A DNA stretch of 64,000 nucleotides, taken from NCBI RefSeq assembly GCF_004363095.1, contig NZ_SNYO01000001.1, positions 496,001 to 560,000 on the forward strand. The letters run 5' to 3'. Source of the stretch: Actinomycetospora succinea (GTDB lineage Bacteria > Actinomycetota > Actinomycetes > Mycobacteriales > Pseudonocardiaceae). The translations under genes were made by a program, and so were the position numbers. The notes below the pieces were generated by a model. It was not told the origin of the DNA. It did no database searches and saw only the letters and a program-made list of their open reading frames with translations. Positions 18,595 to 26,391 of the stretch are shown piece after piece. Numbering within the stretch: the stretch's first letter is position 1; every line of letters begins with the position of its first letter.

Positions 18595-19200
18595 TCAGGT
18601 CAGCTCGGCGGGGGTGACCGCCCCCCGCTGCAGCGCCGCGTTGGCGAGCTCGACGCGACGGCGGGTGCTCGTCGGGTCCAGCTCGAACTTGTCGTAGAGG
18701 CGCAGGAGGTGCTGCTTGACCGCGGCCTCGGAGACGACGAGCTCCGCGGCGACGGCACGGGCCGTCGCCGGCTCGGTGAACACCGCGCCCGAGAACAACG
18801 GCCGGCACAGCGCCACGAGGACGTCGCGCTCACGGCGCGTGAGCTCCGGCGCCTTCCGCGGCGCCTTGGTGGGTGCCGCGCGGCTCGCGGCGCCCCGGAA
18901 CACCAGCCGGGTCGCACCGACGTGGATCGCGTCGCCGTGACGCAGGGCGCGCTCGGCGATGAGGCGCTCGCCCGCCACGACGGTCCCGTTGGTGCTGCCG
19001 AGGTCGCGGATCGCCCAGCCCGCCCCGTAGGACTGCAGCACGGCGTGCAGCGAGGAGACCTGGCCGTCGTGGTCGAGGACGATCCCGTTGCCCTCCTCGC
19101 GCCCGATCGTCATCGACGGGCCGGCGAGCAGGACCACCTCGACCCCGCCGGGTCGCCACACCTCGAGGAAGCTCGTCGGGCGACCCGCGTCGCTGGTCAT
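18595..19200 (-). CDS. FHA-domain transcriptional regulator with C-terminal HTH
   Basis: A 201-residue protein. Residues 10-103 form a forkhead-associated domain with the phosphothreonine-binding residues in place: Arg34 in IGREEGN, Ser50 and His52 in VSSLH, and Asn71 in DLGSTNGT. Residues 117-180 (ELTRRERDVLVALC to AAVKQHLLRLYDKF) resemble a winged or LuxR-like helix-turn-helix. The ATG at 19200 has a strong GAGGAGG site at 19207-19213 on this strand; an earlier in-frame start at 19260 is less likely. It is divergent from a Ser/Thr kinase and convergent with the A-PCP gene, so a kinase-FHA switch controlling the peptide cluster is likely. This resembles the idea of EmbR-PknH, although EmbR has a different domain order. 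Confidence 0.85.
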   Translation of the reverse strand: MTSDAGRPTSFLEVWRPGGVEVVLLAGPSMTIGREEGNGIVLDHDGQVSSLHAVLQSYGAGWAIRDLGSTNGTVVAGERLIAERALRHGDAIHVGATRLVFRGAASRAAPTKAPRKAPELTRRERDVLVALCRPLFSGAVFTEPATARAVAAELVVSEAAVKQHLLRLYDKFELDPTSTRRRVELANAALQRGAVTPAELT

Positions 19201-19361
19201 GCGTCGCCTCCTCGGACGGGTCCGCGGCGTCGCCGCCGGCACGCCGACGACGGTCACCAACGGTCACATTCGAGTGAGAGTACGCCGTTCGGTGTATCAC
19301 GTTCGAGGGTGCGTGCGACATAGTGTCAGCAGCGTCGACCGGTCGGAGGGGGGTGTCCGGG

Positions 19362-20894
19362 GTGGCCGAACGGTTCGGGCCCTATGAGTTACTCCGCGTG
19401 GTCGGTCGCGGCGGAATGGGTGAGGTCTTCGAGGCCCACGACACCGAGCACGACCGGGTCGTCGCCCTCAAGCGCCTCACCGCCGAGGGCGCCGGCGACG
19501 AGGAGTACCAGCGGCGCTTCCGCCGCGAGGCCCGGCTCGTCGCGCGCCTGAGCAGCCCGCACGTCATCCCGATCCACTCGTACGGCGAGATCGACGGGCA
19601 GCTCTTCCTCGACATGCGGCTCGTCGGGGGCGCCGACCTCGAGCGGATCCTCGCCACCGAGGGGCGGCTCCCGCCCGCGCGCGCGGTGGCGATCGTCGAG
19701 CAGGTCGCGTCCGCGCTGGACGCCGCCCACCACGCGGGCCTGGTGCACCGCGACGTGAAGCCGTCGAACGTCCTCGTCGACGACGCGGTCGGCGCCAACG
19801 AGTTCGCCTACCTCGTCGACTTCGGGATCACCCGCTCCATGGTGGGCGACGACAGCGCGCCCCTCACCGGGACCCGCGTCCTGATCGGGAGCATGGACTA
19901 CATGGCGCCCGAGCGGTTCTCGGGCACGGGCGGGCACGGGATCGACGTCTACGCGCTGGCGTGCCTCCTGTACGAGTGCCTGACCGGGACCCGGCCGTTC
20001 CCGATCGACGACTTCACCGAGCTCATGACCGCGCACCTGTACACGGCCCCGCCCGCGCCGTCGCGCTCGGTGCCCGGCCTGGACGAGGCCTTCGACGCGG
20101 TCGTCGCCTCGGGCCTGGCCAAGGACCCCGAGCAGCGGCCCGCGAGCGCGGGGGCCCTCGCCGCCGCGGCCCGGGCGGCGCTCGACGCGGACACCGGGGC
20201 GAAGGTGCCGTCGACCCCGACGACGGCGCAGTGGGAGCGCCCCGTCCTCGAGCCCGGAGCCGGAGCGCCCCGCCGCGGCGGCACCGAGAGGTCGTCGGCC
20301 TCCTCGCCGGCCTCGTCATCGGGAGCCTCGTCACCGGTCGACGCGCCCACGACGGCCGTGCGGTCCACGACCGCCGCCGGGACCGCTGCCTCCGGCGCCG
20401 CGTCCCGCGCCGCGGCCGACGTCACCGACGCCCTGCGGCCCGGGGCGCGGTCGGCGCCGGCGGGCGCGGCGCACGGCCCGCGGCCCCAGGGCCCCGCCGG
20501 CCCACCCCGGGCGTCGCTGCAGGCCATGCGCCAGGCCCGGACCCCCGGGCCGCCGGCGCGGGGGACCGGGACCGGGATGCGGCCCCCGACGGGCGGGGTG
20601 ACCGACGGGCCCCGGCGCCCCGGCGCGCCACCGGCCAGGACACAGACCCGCGAGGGGGCGGGCGGGTCGGGCTACTACCCGCGGCCCGGCGCGGAGCCGG
20701 CCCCCACGACCCGTCCGGCGCCGACGGTCGGGCGCGAGCCCGAGCCGCTCGCGCCGCCGGAGACGACGGAGCCGGACGCCGGGCGTGGCACCGGCCGGAA
20801 GGCGCTGTGGATCGCCCTGGTGGTCCTCGGCACCGCGCTGGCGGTCGCGGCCGCCGTGTACGTCGCCGTGCTCCTCACGCCGGCGGCGGGCTGA
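19362..20894 (+). CDS. Membrane-anchored serine/threonine protein kinase
   Basis: A Hanks-type kinase of 510 residues. The catalytic domain (about 1-270) has GRGGMGEVF at 15-23, Lys37 in VALKRL, HRDVKPSN with Asp131, DFGI, and MAPERFSG. A 200-residue Pro/Ala/Gly-rich linker leads to one membrane helix (about 481-503) and almost no outside part, so it lacks PASTA or other sensor domains. GTG 19362 lies 12 bases after GGAGG (19345-19349); GTG 19353 and GTG 19323 are in-frame alternatives. It is encoded next to and opposite an FHA regulator, its most likely substrate. It precedes the SbnA-like gene by 176 bases with a candidate operator between, so it may be outside that transcript. Confidence 0.9.
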   Translation: MAERFGPYELLRVVGRGGMGEVFEAHDTEHDRVVALKRLTAEGAGDEEYQRRFRREARLVARLSSPHVIPIHSYGEIDGQLFLDMRLVGGADLERILATEGRLPPARAVAIVEQVASALDAAHHAGLVHRDVKPSNVLVDDAVGANEFAYLVDFGITRSMVGDDSAPLTGTRVLIGSMDYMAPERFSGTGGHGIDVYALACLLYECLTGTRPFPIDDFTELMTAHLYTAPPAPSRSVPGLDEAFDAVVASGLAKDPEQRPASAGALAAAARAALDADTGAKVPSTPTTAQWERPVLEPGAGAPRRGGTERSSASSPASSSGASSPVDAPTTAVRSTTAAGTAASGAASRAAADVTDALRPGARSAPAGAAHGPRPQGPAGPPRASLQAMRQARTPGPPARGTGTGMRPPTGGVTDGPRRPGAPPARTQTREGAGGSGYYPRPGAEPAPTTRPAPTVGREPEPLAPPETTEPDAGRGTGRKALWIALVVLGTALAVAAAVYVAVLLTPAAG

Positions 20895-20938
20895 CGGGAG
20901 GGCCGGGCGGTGGACCACGACGCGATCTCTCGCACGCC

Positions 20939-20957
20939 CTCACCAGAAGGTGAGAAG
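20939..20957. promoter_or_regulatory. CTCACC-N4-GGTGAG dyad, candidate cluster operator (copy 2)
   Basis: CTCACC-AGAA-GGTGAG is a perfect 6-bp dyad followed by AAG, 114 bases before the SbnA-like start. Read on the other strand it begins CTTCTCACC like the copy at 10796-10814. The promoter here is otherwise GC-rich with no clear -10. Confidence 0.45.
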
Positions 20958-21070
20958 ACCCTGACCCCGCGGGCCGGGAAGGCTGGCCCGGCGGCGATGT
21001 CGGCGCGGGGCGCGGGCGAGGACTCTCGTGGTGTCACCGAGACGACGACAGCGAAACCGAGGAGGTCGCC

Positions 21071-22078
21071 ATGACCATCATCTCCGCCCCTCAGCAGTAC
21101 AACACCGACGACCTCTTCATCGACCTGCGGGCGATCGTCGAGCACAACCTCTTCCTCAAGGTCGAGGGCATGAACTTCGCGGGCTCCGTGAAACTGAAGG
21201 CGGCCGCCTCGATGATCGCGGCCGCCCAGCAGCAGGGCCTGCTCAACCCCTGGTCGATCGTGGTCGAGTCGTCGTCGGGGAACCTCGGCGTGGCGCTGGC
21301 GATGGTCTGCGCGAACCACGGCTACCGCTTCATCTGCGTCACCGACGACCGCTGCAACATCCAGACCCGCCGGCTCATCGAGGCCTTCGGCGGCGAGGTC
21401 CACGTCGTCGACGTGCCGCACCCGCAGACCGGCCTGCTCGGCGCCCGCCTCGAGCACCTCGCCTCGATCTGCGCGAAGAACCCCGACGCCGTCTGGCTCA
21501 ACCAGTACGAGAACCCGGCCAACGCGGGCGCCCACTACGCCCAGACCGGCCCGGCGATCGCCCACACCTTCCCCCACGTCGACATCGTGTTCGTGGGGGC
21601 GGGCACCTGCGGGACGCTCATGGGCACCGCCCGCTGGTTCAAGCAGCACCGCCCGGACGTCAAGATCGTCGCGGTCGACGTCGAGGGCTCGGTGAGCTTC
21701 GGCGGCCAGGCCGGCACCCGCCGCATCCCCGGCCTGGGCATGGGCATGACGCCGCCCGCGCTCGACCGCTCGATGGTCGACGACGTCGTCATGGTCCCCG
21801 AGACCGAGACCCTGCGGATGTGCCAGCGCCTCGCGATGCGCGGGTTCCTCTTCGGCGGGTCCACCGGCACCGTCGTCGCGGGGGCGTCCTCCTGGCTGTC
21901 CGAGCACGGCCGGCCCGGCATGACCGCCGTGACCCTGGCGCCCGACTCCGGCGAGCGGTACCTCGAGACCGTCTACGCCCCGCTCTGGCGCGAGGAGCAC
22001 TACGGCGCCATGGCCCGCCTGACCGGCCGTCACATCCTGCCCGAGAAGCTGCCCGCCCCGCCGGCGTCCAGCGCCTGA
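21071..22078 (+). CDS. SbnA-like PLP-dependent synthase (2,3-diaminopropionate pathway type)
   Basis: A 335-residue fold-type II PLP enzyme of the cysteine synthase superfamily. It is most like SbnA, which joins O-phosphoserine and glutamate to N-(2-amino-2-carboxyethyl)-glutamate, the precursor of 2,3-diaminopropionate. Shared features are LKVEGMNFAGSVKLK with the PLP Lys41, ESSSGNLGVALAM, WLNQYENPAN, VAVDVEGSVSFGG, PGLGMGMTPPALDRS, FGGSTGTVVAG and PDSGERYLETVYAPLW. The strong AGGAGGT site at 21060-21066 fixes the ATG. The normal partner SbnB (an ornithine cyclodeaminase-like dehydrogenase) is not in the window; an Fe/2-oxoglutarate oxygenase follows instead. With a Pls-type synthetase upstream, it probably makes the monomer. 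A plain cysteine synthase is unlikely because NPxxSxKDR is changed to NFAGSVKLK. Confidence 0.85.
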   Translation: MTIISAPQQYNTDDLFIDLRAIVEHNLFLKVEGMNFAGSVKLKAAASMIAAAQQQGLLNPWSIVVESSSGNLGVALAMVCANHGYRFICVTDDRCNIQTRRLIEAFGGEVHVVDVPHPQTGLLGARLEHLASICAKNPDAVWLNQYENPANAGAHYAQTGPAIAHTFPHVDIVFVGAGTCGTLMGTARWFKQHRPDVKIVAVDVEGSVSFGGQAGTRRIPGLGMGMTPPALDRSMVDDVVMVPETETLRMCQRLAMRGFLFGGSTGTVVAGASSWLSEHGRPGMTAVTLAPDSGERYLETVYAPLWREEHYGAMARLTGRHILPEKLPAPPASSA

Positions 22079-22131
22079 TCCGTCGACCCCGCCTCACCCG
22101 ACCCGACAGCCCTAGCCCGACCGGAGACACC

Positions 22132-23115
22132 ATGTCGTCCACGATGCAGCAGCCCGCCGCCGGCAACCTCGACCTCCGGCCCGGCCACCCGCCGATCCTG
22201 TGGGTGAACCCCGGCCCCGATGCGGTCGGCTGGGCGGCGTACCACCGCAACGACGTGCGCCAGATCGTGGCCCGCCACGGCTCGGTGCTCATCCGGGGGC
22301 TCGGCGTGCGCGACCACGCGCAGACGGCCGCCGTGTTCGGCCGTCTCGCGGCGGTCGGCCTCCTGGCCGAGCGCGAGGCGTTCGCCGCCCGCACGGCGCT
22401 CGGGAACGGCCTGTACTCGGCCACCCCGTGGCCGGCGACCCAGCAGATGTGCCTGCACAACGAGCTGAGCTACCTGCCCGACCCGCCGGCCTTCATGTTC
22501 TTCGCGTGCCTCACCCCGGCCGCCGCCGGGGGTGCCACCCCGGTCGGCGACGCCGCGGCGGTCCTCCAGGCGCTGCCCCCGGCACTCGTGCAGCGGCTCG
22601 ACCACGAGGGCTGGATGCTCGTCCGCAACTACAACGACGAGATCGGCGCGTCGTGGGCGGAGGCCTTCGGCACGAACGATCGCGGCGCGGTCGAGCACTA
22701 CTGCCGCACCCAGGGCATCGAGTTCAGCTGGAACGGCGACGGCCTGAGCACCCGCCAGCGCCGCCGCGCCGTCGTGCGCCACCCCGTCGACGGACGGCCC
22801 TGCTGGTTCAACCAGGTCGCGTTCCTCAACGAGTGGACGCTCGACCCCGACATCCGCGAGTACCTCGTCGAGTCCTACGGCCCCGACGGGCTGCCGTTCA
22901 CCACGCGCTTCGGCAACGGCGAGCCGATCGGCGAGGACGTCGTGAACCTGATCAACAACGCCTACACCGCGCACACGGTCACCGAGCCCTGGCAGGCGGG
23001 CGACGTCATGGTCGTCGACAACATCCGCACGGCCCACGGCCGCGAGCCGTACCAGGGCGACCGCGAGGTCGTCGTCGGGATGGCCGACGCGATCCGGCTC
23101 GACGGTCGCCCGTAA
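22132..23115 (+). CDS. TauD/TfdA-family Fe(II)/2-oxoglutarate oxygenase (SyrP-like)
   Basis: A 327-residue non-haem iron oxygenase. His109 and Glu111 of LHNELSY and the distal His302 of RTAHGREPY make the metal triad, and Arg311 is placed to bind 2-oxoglutarate. The segments MFFACLTPAAAGGATPVGD and VRNYNDEIG are typical of the SyrP/clavaminate-synthase-like branch of TauD proteins, which often hydroxylate amino acids in peptide clusters. The ATG follows GGAGAC and lies 53 bases after the SbnA-like gene, so the two are one operon. It could hydroxylate the carrier-bound amino acid, or replace SbnB by oxidatively cleaving the SbnA product; both are inference. Confidence 0.87.
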   Translation: MSSTMQQPAAGNLDLRPGHPPILWVNPGPDAVGWAAYHRNDVRQIVARHGSVLIRGLGVRDHAQTAAVFGRLAAVGLLAEREAFAARTALGNGLYSATPWPATQQMCLHNELSYLPDPPAFMFFACLTPAAAGGATPVGDAAAVLQALPPALVQRLDHEGWMLVRNYNDEIGASWAEAFGTNDRGAVEHYCRTQGIEFSWNGDGLSTRQRRRAVVRHPVDGRPCWFNQVAFLNEWTLDPDIREYLVESYGPDGLPFTTRFGNGEPIGEDVVNLINNAYTAHTVTEPWQAGDVMVVDNIRTAHGREPYQGDREVVVGMADAIRLDGRP

Positions 23116-23127
23116 CGGCTGCTCGAG

Positions 23128-24420
23128 TCAGGCGGGTCCGAGCACGCGGTCGAGGTGCTCGTTCCCGAACAGGCCCGAGGGGTCGACGTCGCGGCGCACG
23201 CGCCGGAAGTCCTCGAAGCGCGGGTAGCGCTCGGCCAGCGCGGCGGCGTCCAGGTGGTGCTCCTTGCCCCAGTGCGGGCGCCCGCCGGCCGCGGCGGCGA
23301 TCTCGCCGAACGCCGCGAAGTACTCGGCGCGCGGGGCCCCGACGTACTGGTGGATCGCGACGTAGGCGGTGTCGCGGCCGTGCGCGGTGGAGAGCCAGAC
23401 GTCGTCGGCGGCGGCGACACGCACCTCGACGGGGAAGAGCACGGGGTGCTCGAGGCGCGGGACCAGCGCGCGCAGCTCGTCGAGGACCCCGGCGAGCCGC
23501 GCCCGCGGCACCGCCCACTCGGACTCGGCGAACCGCACCCGGCGCCGCGTGGTGAACACGCGGTGGGAGCGGTCGCCGTACTCGCGCGCGGACAGCACCC
23601 CGGACGCGACGCGGCCCAGCGGGACGGCGGTGGCGGGGAACGCGCGCCCGACCCGGCACAGCGCCCCGAACGCGGCGTTCTCGACGACGTCGTACTCGAC
23701 GAACCGGCGCACGGGGTGCAGCGGGGCCGGCGGGTCGTCCACCCGCTGGTTGCGCTTGACCAGGGCCTGCGCGCCGTAGGGGAACCAGTAGAACTCGACG
23801 TGGTCGGCCTCGTCGAAGAGCGTGTCCAGGTGCGCGAGCACGTCCTCCAGCGGCTCCGGGCGCTCGCTGGCCCGCAGCGCGAACGCGGGCACGCACCGCA
23901 GGGTCACGTGGGTGACGACGCCGAGCGCGCCGAGCCCGATCCGCGCGGCCTCGAAGAGGGCGTCACCCGCCGAGCACGCGACGGGGGTGCCGTCGGCGAG
24001 CACGAGGTCGAGCGCGACGACCTGGGTGGCGAGGCCGCCGAGGCGCGCGCCGGTGCCGTGGGTGCCGGTGGCGAGGGCGCCCGAGATCGTCTGGACGTCG
24101 ATGTCGCCGAGGTTCTCCAGCGCGAGCCCGTGGGCGTCGAGCGCGGCGTTCAGCGCGCGCAGGGTGGTGCCGGCGCGGACCCGCACCCGGCCGGTGGTGG
24201 TGTCGAGCGACTCGATCCCGGTCCATCCGCGCAGGTCCAGGGCGTGCGCGTCGGTGGCCGCGAGCGGGGTGAACGAGTGGCCGCTGCCGCGCGGGCGCAG
24301 GTGCGAGCCCCGGACGGCGCGTACGGCGGCGACGACGTCGTCGACCGAGCGGGGGACGTGGACGCGGGCCGGGGTCGCGGTGACGGTGCCCGACCAGTTG
24401 CGCCACACGCCACGAGCCAC
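23128..24420 (-). CDS. FAD-linked D-arabinono-1,4-lactone oxidase family protein
   Basis: A 430-residue flavoprotein of the aldonolactone oxidase family. The N-terminal FAD domain shows the strand around VARGVWRNWSG, then RPRGSGHSFTPL (near residue 42), and ISGALATGTHGTG (near residue 113); the C-terminal ALO domain ends with VDPSGLFGNEHLDRVLG. The usual His for covalent FAD attachment matches the GSGHSF histidine. The GTG at 24420 gives the normal family start. It is divergent by 22 bases from an alanine-racemase-like aldolase gene, a pairing that I recall as common in actinobacteria but whose joint function is unknown to me. It is convergent with the oxygenase gene 12 bases away and so is probably not part of the peptide cluster. 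Confidence 0.88.
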   Translation of the reverse strand: MARGVWRNWSGTVTATPARVHVPRSVDDVVAAVRAVRGSHLRPRGSGHSFTPLAATDAHALDLRGWTGIESLDTTTGRVRVRAGTTLRALNAALDAHGLALENLGDIDVQTISGALATGTHGTGARLGGLATQVVALDLVLADGTPVACSAGDALFEAARIGLGALGVVTHVTLRCVPAFALRASERPEPLEDVLAHLDTLFDEADHVEFYWFPYGAQALVKRNQRVDDPPAPLHPVRRFVEYDVVENAAFGALCRVGRAFPATAVPLGRVASGVLSAREYGDRSHRVFTTRRRVRFAESEWAVPRARLAGVLDELRALVPRLEHPVLFPVEVRVAAADDVWLSTAHGRDTAYVAIHQYVGAPRAEYFAAFGEIAAAAGGRPHWGKEHHLDAAALAERYPRFEDFRRVRRDVDPSGLFGNEHLDRVLGPA

Positions 24421-24442
24421 GCGAGCACCGTAGCCTCCGCAC

Positions 24443-25648
24443 GTGATCGGTAGGTCGGGTCGAGCTCCGCTGCGCTTCGTCTCCCGTGACTGGGATCGCG
24501 CCACCGCCGACCTCGACCCACCGTTCGCGGTCGTCGACCTCGACGCCTTCGACGCCAACCTCGCCGACCTGCTGGCCCGCGCGCAGGGGCTGCCGATCCG
24601 CCTGGCCACCAAGTCGCTGCGGTGCCGGGCGCTGATCGAGCGCGCGGGCCTTCCGCGGCTGATGTGCTACGCGCTGCGCGAGGCGCTCTGGCACGCCGGT
24701 CTCGGGACCGGCGACGACCTCCTCGTCGGCTACCCGAGCGTCGACCGCGGCGCACTGCGCACCCTCGCCGCCGACGAGCACGCGCGGGCCCGGGTCACGC
24801 TCATGGTCGACTCCGTCGCGCACCTCGACCTGGTCGACGACGCCGTCGGCGCCGGCCACCCCGAGCTGCGCGTGTGCCTCGACCTCGACGCCGCGTGGCG
24901 CCCGGTGCCCGGCGTGCCCCGCGTGCACGTGGGCGCCCGCCGCTCGCCGGTCCGCACGCCCGCCGAGGCGCGCCGTCTCGCCGCCCGGATCGCGGAGCGG
25001 CCGGGCTTCCGCCTGGTCGGGCTCATGGCCTACGAGGGCCAGATCGCCGGGGTGCCGGACGCGACCGGCTCCCGGCTGCGCGACGCGGTGGTGCGGGCGA
25101 TGCAGCGGCGCTCGGCCGCCGAGCTGGCGGGGCGCCGTGGCGCGGTGGTGGCCGCGGTCCGGGAGGTCGCCGACCTGGAGTTCGTCAACGGCGGGGGCAG
25201 CGGCAGCGTGGAGACCACCCGCGCGGACCCGTCGGTCACCGAGATCGCCGCCGGCTCCGCGCTGATCGGCTCGACGCTCTTCGACGGCTACACCCGCATG
25301 CACCCCCGGCCCGCGCTCGCCTATGCGCTGCCGGTGGTGCGCCGCCCCGACGCCCGCCACGCCACCCTGGCCGGCGGCGGCTGGGTGGCCTCGGGACCCG
25401 CGGCGGCGTCGCGCCTGCCCACGCCGTTCGGGCCCGGCGACCTGGCGCTGACCGGCACCGAGGGCGCCGGCGAGGTGCAGACGCCCGTGACCGGGCGGCC
25501 TCTGCCCGCACTCGGCGACCGGGTGTGGATGCGGCACGCGAAGGCCGGCGAGCTCGCCGAGCACGTCCGGGAGTACCACCTCGTGCAGTCCGACCGGGTC
25601 GTCCGCACCGCCGCGACGTACCGGGGCGAGGGCCAGGCCTTCGGCTGA
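24443..25648 (+). CDS. PLP-dependent amino acid deaminase/aldolase (D-threonine aldolase-like)
   Basis: A 401-residue fold-type III PLP enzyme with an alanine racemase-like N-terminal barrel. PFAVVDLDAFDANLADL starts the barrel and the PLP lysine is in RLATKSLR (near residue 55). ARTxMHPRP-like and ALPVVRRPD segments and the C-terminal HAKAGELAEH motif match D-threonine/D-serine aldolase or dehydratase relatives, where a His and a Cys or Asp bind a metal. The start at 24443 is 22 bases from the divergent lactone oxidase. The first 14 codons contain a copy of a 27-bp dispersed repeat (24458-24484), so this N-terminus is unusual; the conserved part begins at about residue 20. Confidence 0.83.
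   Translation: MIGRSGRAPLRFVSRDWDRATADLDPPFAVVDLDAFDANLADLLARAQGLPIRLATKSLRCRALIERAGLPRLMCYALREALWHAGLGTGDDLLVGYPSVDRGALRTLAADEHARARVTLMVDSVAHLDLVDDAVGAGHPELRVCLDLDAAWRPVPGVPRVHVGARRSPVRTPAEARRLAARIAERPGFRLVGLMAYEGQIAGVPDATGSRLRDAVVRAMQRRSAAELAGRRGAVVAAVREVADLEFVNGGGSGSVETTRADPSVTEIAAGSALIGSTLFDGYTRMHPRPALAYALPVVRRPDARHATLAGGGWVASGPAAASRLPTPFGPGDLALTGTEGAGEVQTPVTGRPLPALGDRVWMRHAKAGELAEHVREYHLVQSDRVVRTAATYRGEGQAFG
24458..24484 (-). repeat. 27-bp dispersed repeat, copy A (reverse)
   Basis: On the minus strand this begins GGAGACGAAGCGCAGCGG and matches 26 of 27 bases of copy B at 35380-35406. It lies within the first codons of the aldolase gene. A 17-base piece is also found at 32820-32836. Confidence 0.7.
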
Positions 25649-25652
25649 GGCC

Positions 25653-26390
25653 CTAGGGACCGCTCACCCGCGACACCACCAGCTCCGGGGTGTCGGCGGG
25701 GTCGTGGGCGGGGTGGTCGGGGAAGTCGAACACCGCGATCATCAGCTGCATCGGGTAGGCGGGCGCCTGGCGGCAGGTGCGGGTCACCATGCCGTCGATC
25801 ATGAAGTCGACGCGGCCGGGCTGGCGGTGCACGGCGTAGCGGTGCGCCACGGTGATGTCGAGGTCGCGGGGCTCGGCGACGAAGTCCTCGACGAGGTCCG
25901 GGTCGCGGAACGCCTTGATCCCGGAGCCGACGCTCACGCGGGCGCCCTCGACGGTGTCGCCGAAGACCTCCACGAGGCAGACCTCGCCGCACCGCTCGGG
26001 GGCGTCCTCGAGCCCCACGAGCCACGCCGAGAACATCGCCGCCGGGCCGATGCGGGCCCGGGCCTCGACCTCGACCATCCCGGTCCGCGGCGTGAAGCCC
26101 CACACGGTCGGCTGCTCCTCGCGCACCCGCTGCCCCTCGCGGAAACGCTGCTGGCCGTCGGTGCTGCCGACGGGCCCGGAACGGTTGCCGCTCTGCACGC
26201 CCGAGACGCGCAGCGGCGGCTCGTGGTCGCCGGCGCACCACAGCGGCTGCTCCGGCGGGATCGTCAGGTGCAGGCCCTCGCCGTCGACCGACCAGGTGGC
26301 CGCGGCCTCGGCCCGCGAGCTCCAGGCCGGCAGGTAGGCGGGCGTCCAGACGGCCGGGTCGAGGCCGCCGGCGAAGCGCTCGTCGAACAC
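25653..26390 (-). CDS. GH16-like concanavalin-fold protein with altered catalytic motif
   Basis: A 245-residue protein that resembles small glycoside hydrolase family 16 or related jelly-roll proteins: FDERFAGGLDPAVWTPAYLP at the start, a GMVEVEARARIGP strand, then GEVCLVEVFG near residue 135. In active GH16 enzymes this place holds ExDxxE; here both Glu residues are kept but the middle Asp is Cys, so catalysis is doubtful. No signal peptide is seen, which is unusual for a polysaccharide hydrolase. The GTG start lies one base after the stop of the cobalamin adenosyltransferase, so they share a transcript; the link is not obvious. It may be a binding protein or act inside the cell. Confidence 0.68.
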   Translation of the reverse strand: MFDERFAGGLDPAVWTPAYLPAWSSRAEAAATWSVDGEGLHLTIPPEQPLWCAGDHEPPLRVSGVQSGNRSGPVGSTDGQQRFREGQRVREEQPTVWGFTPRTGMVEVEARARIGPAAMFSAWLVGLEDAPERCGEVCLVEVFGDTVEGARVSVGSGIKAFRDPDLVEDFVAEPRDLDITVAHRYAVHRQPGRVDFMIDGMVTRTCRQAPAYPMQLMIAVFDFPDHPAHDPADTPELVVSRVSGP

Positions 26391-26391
26391 G

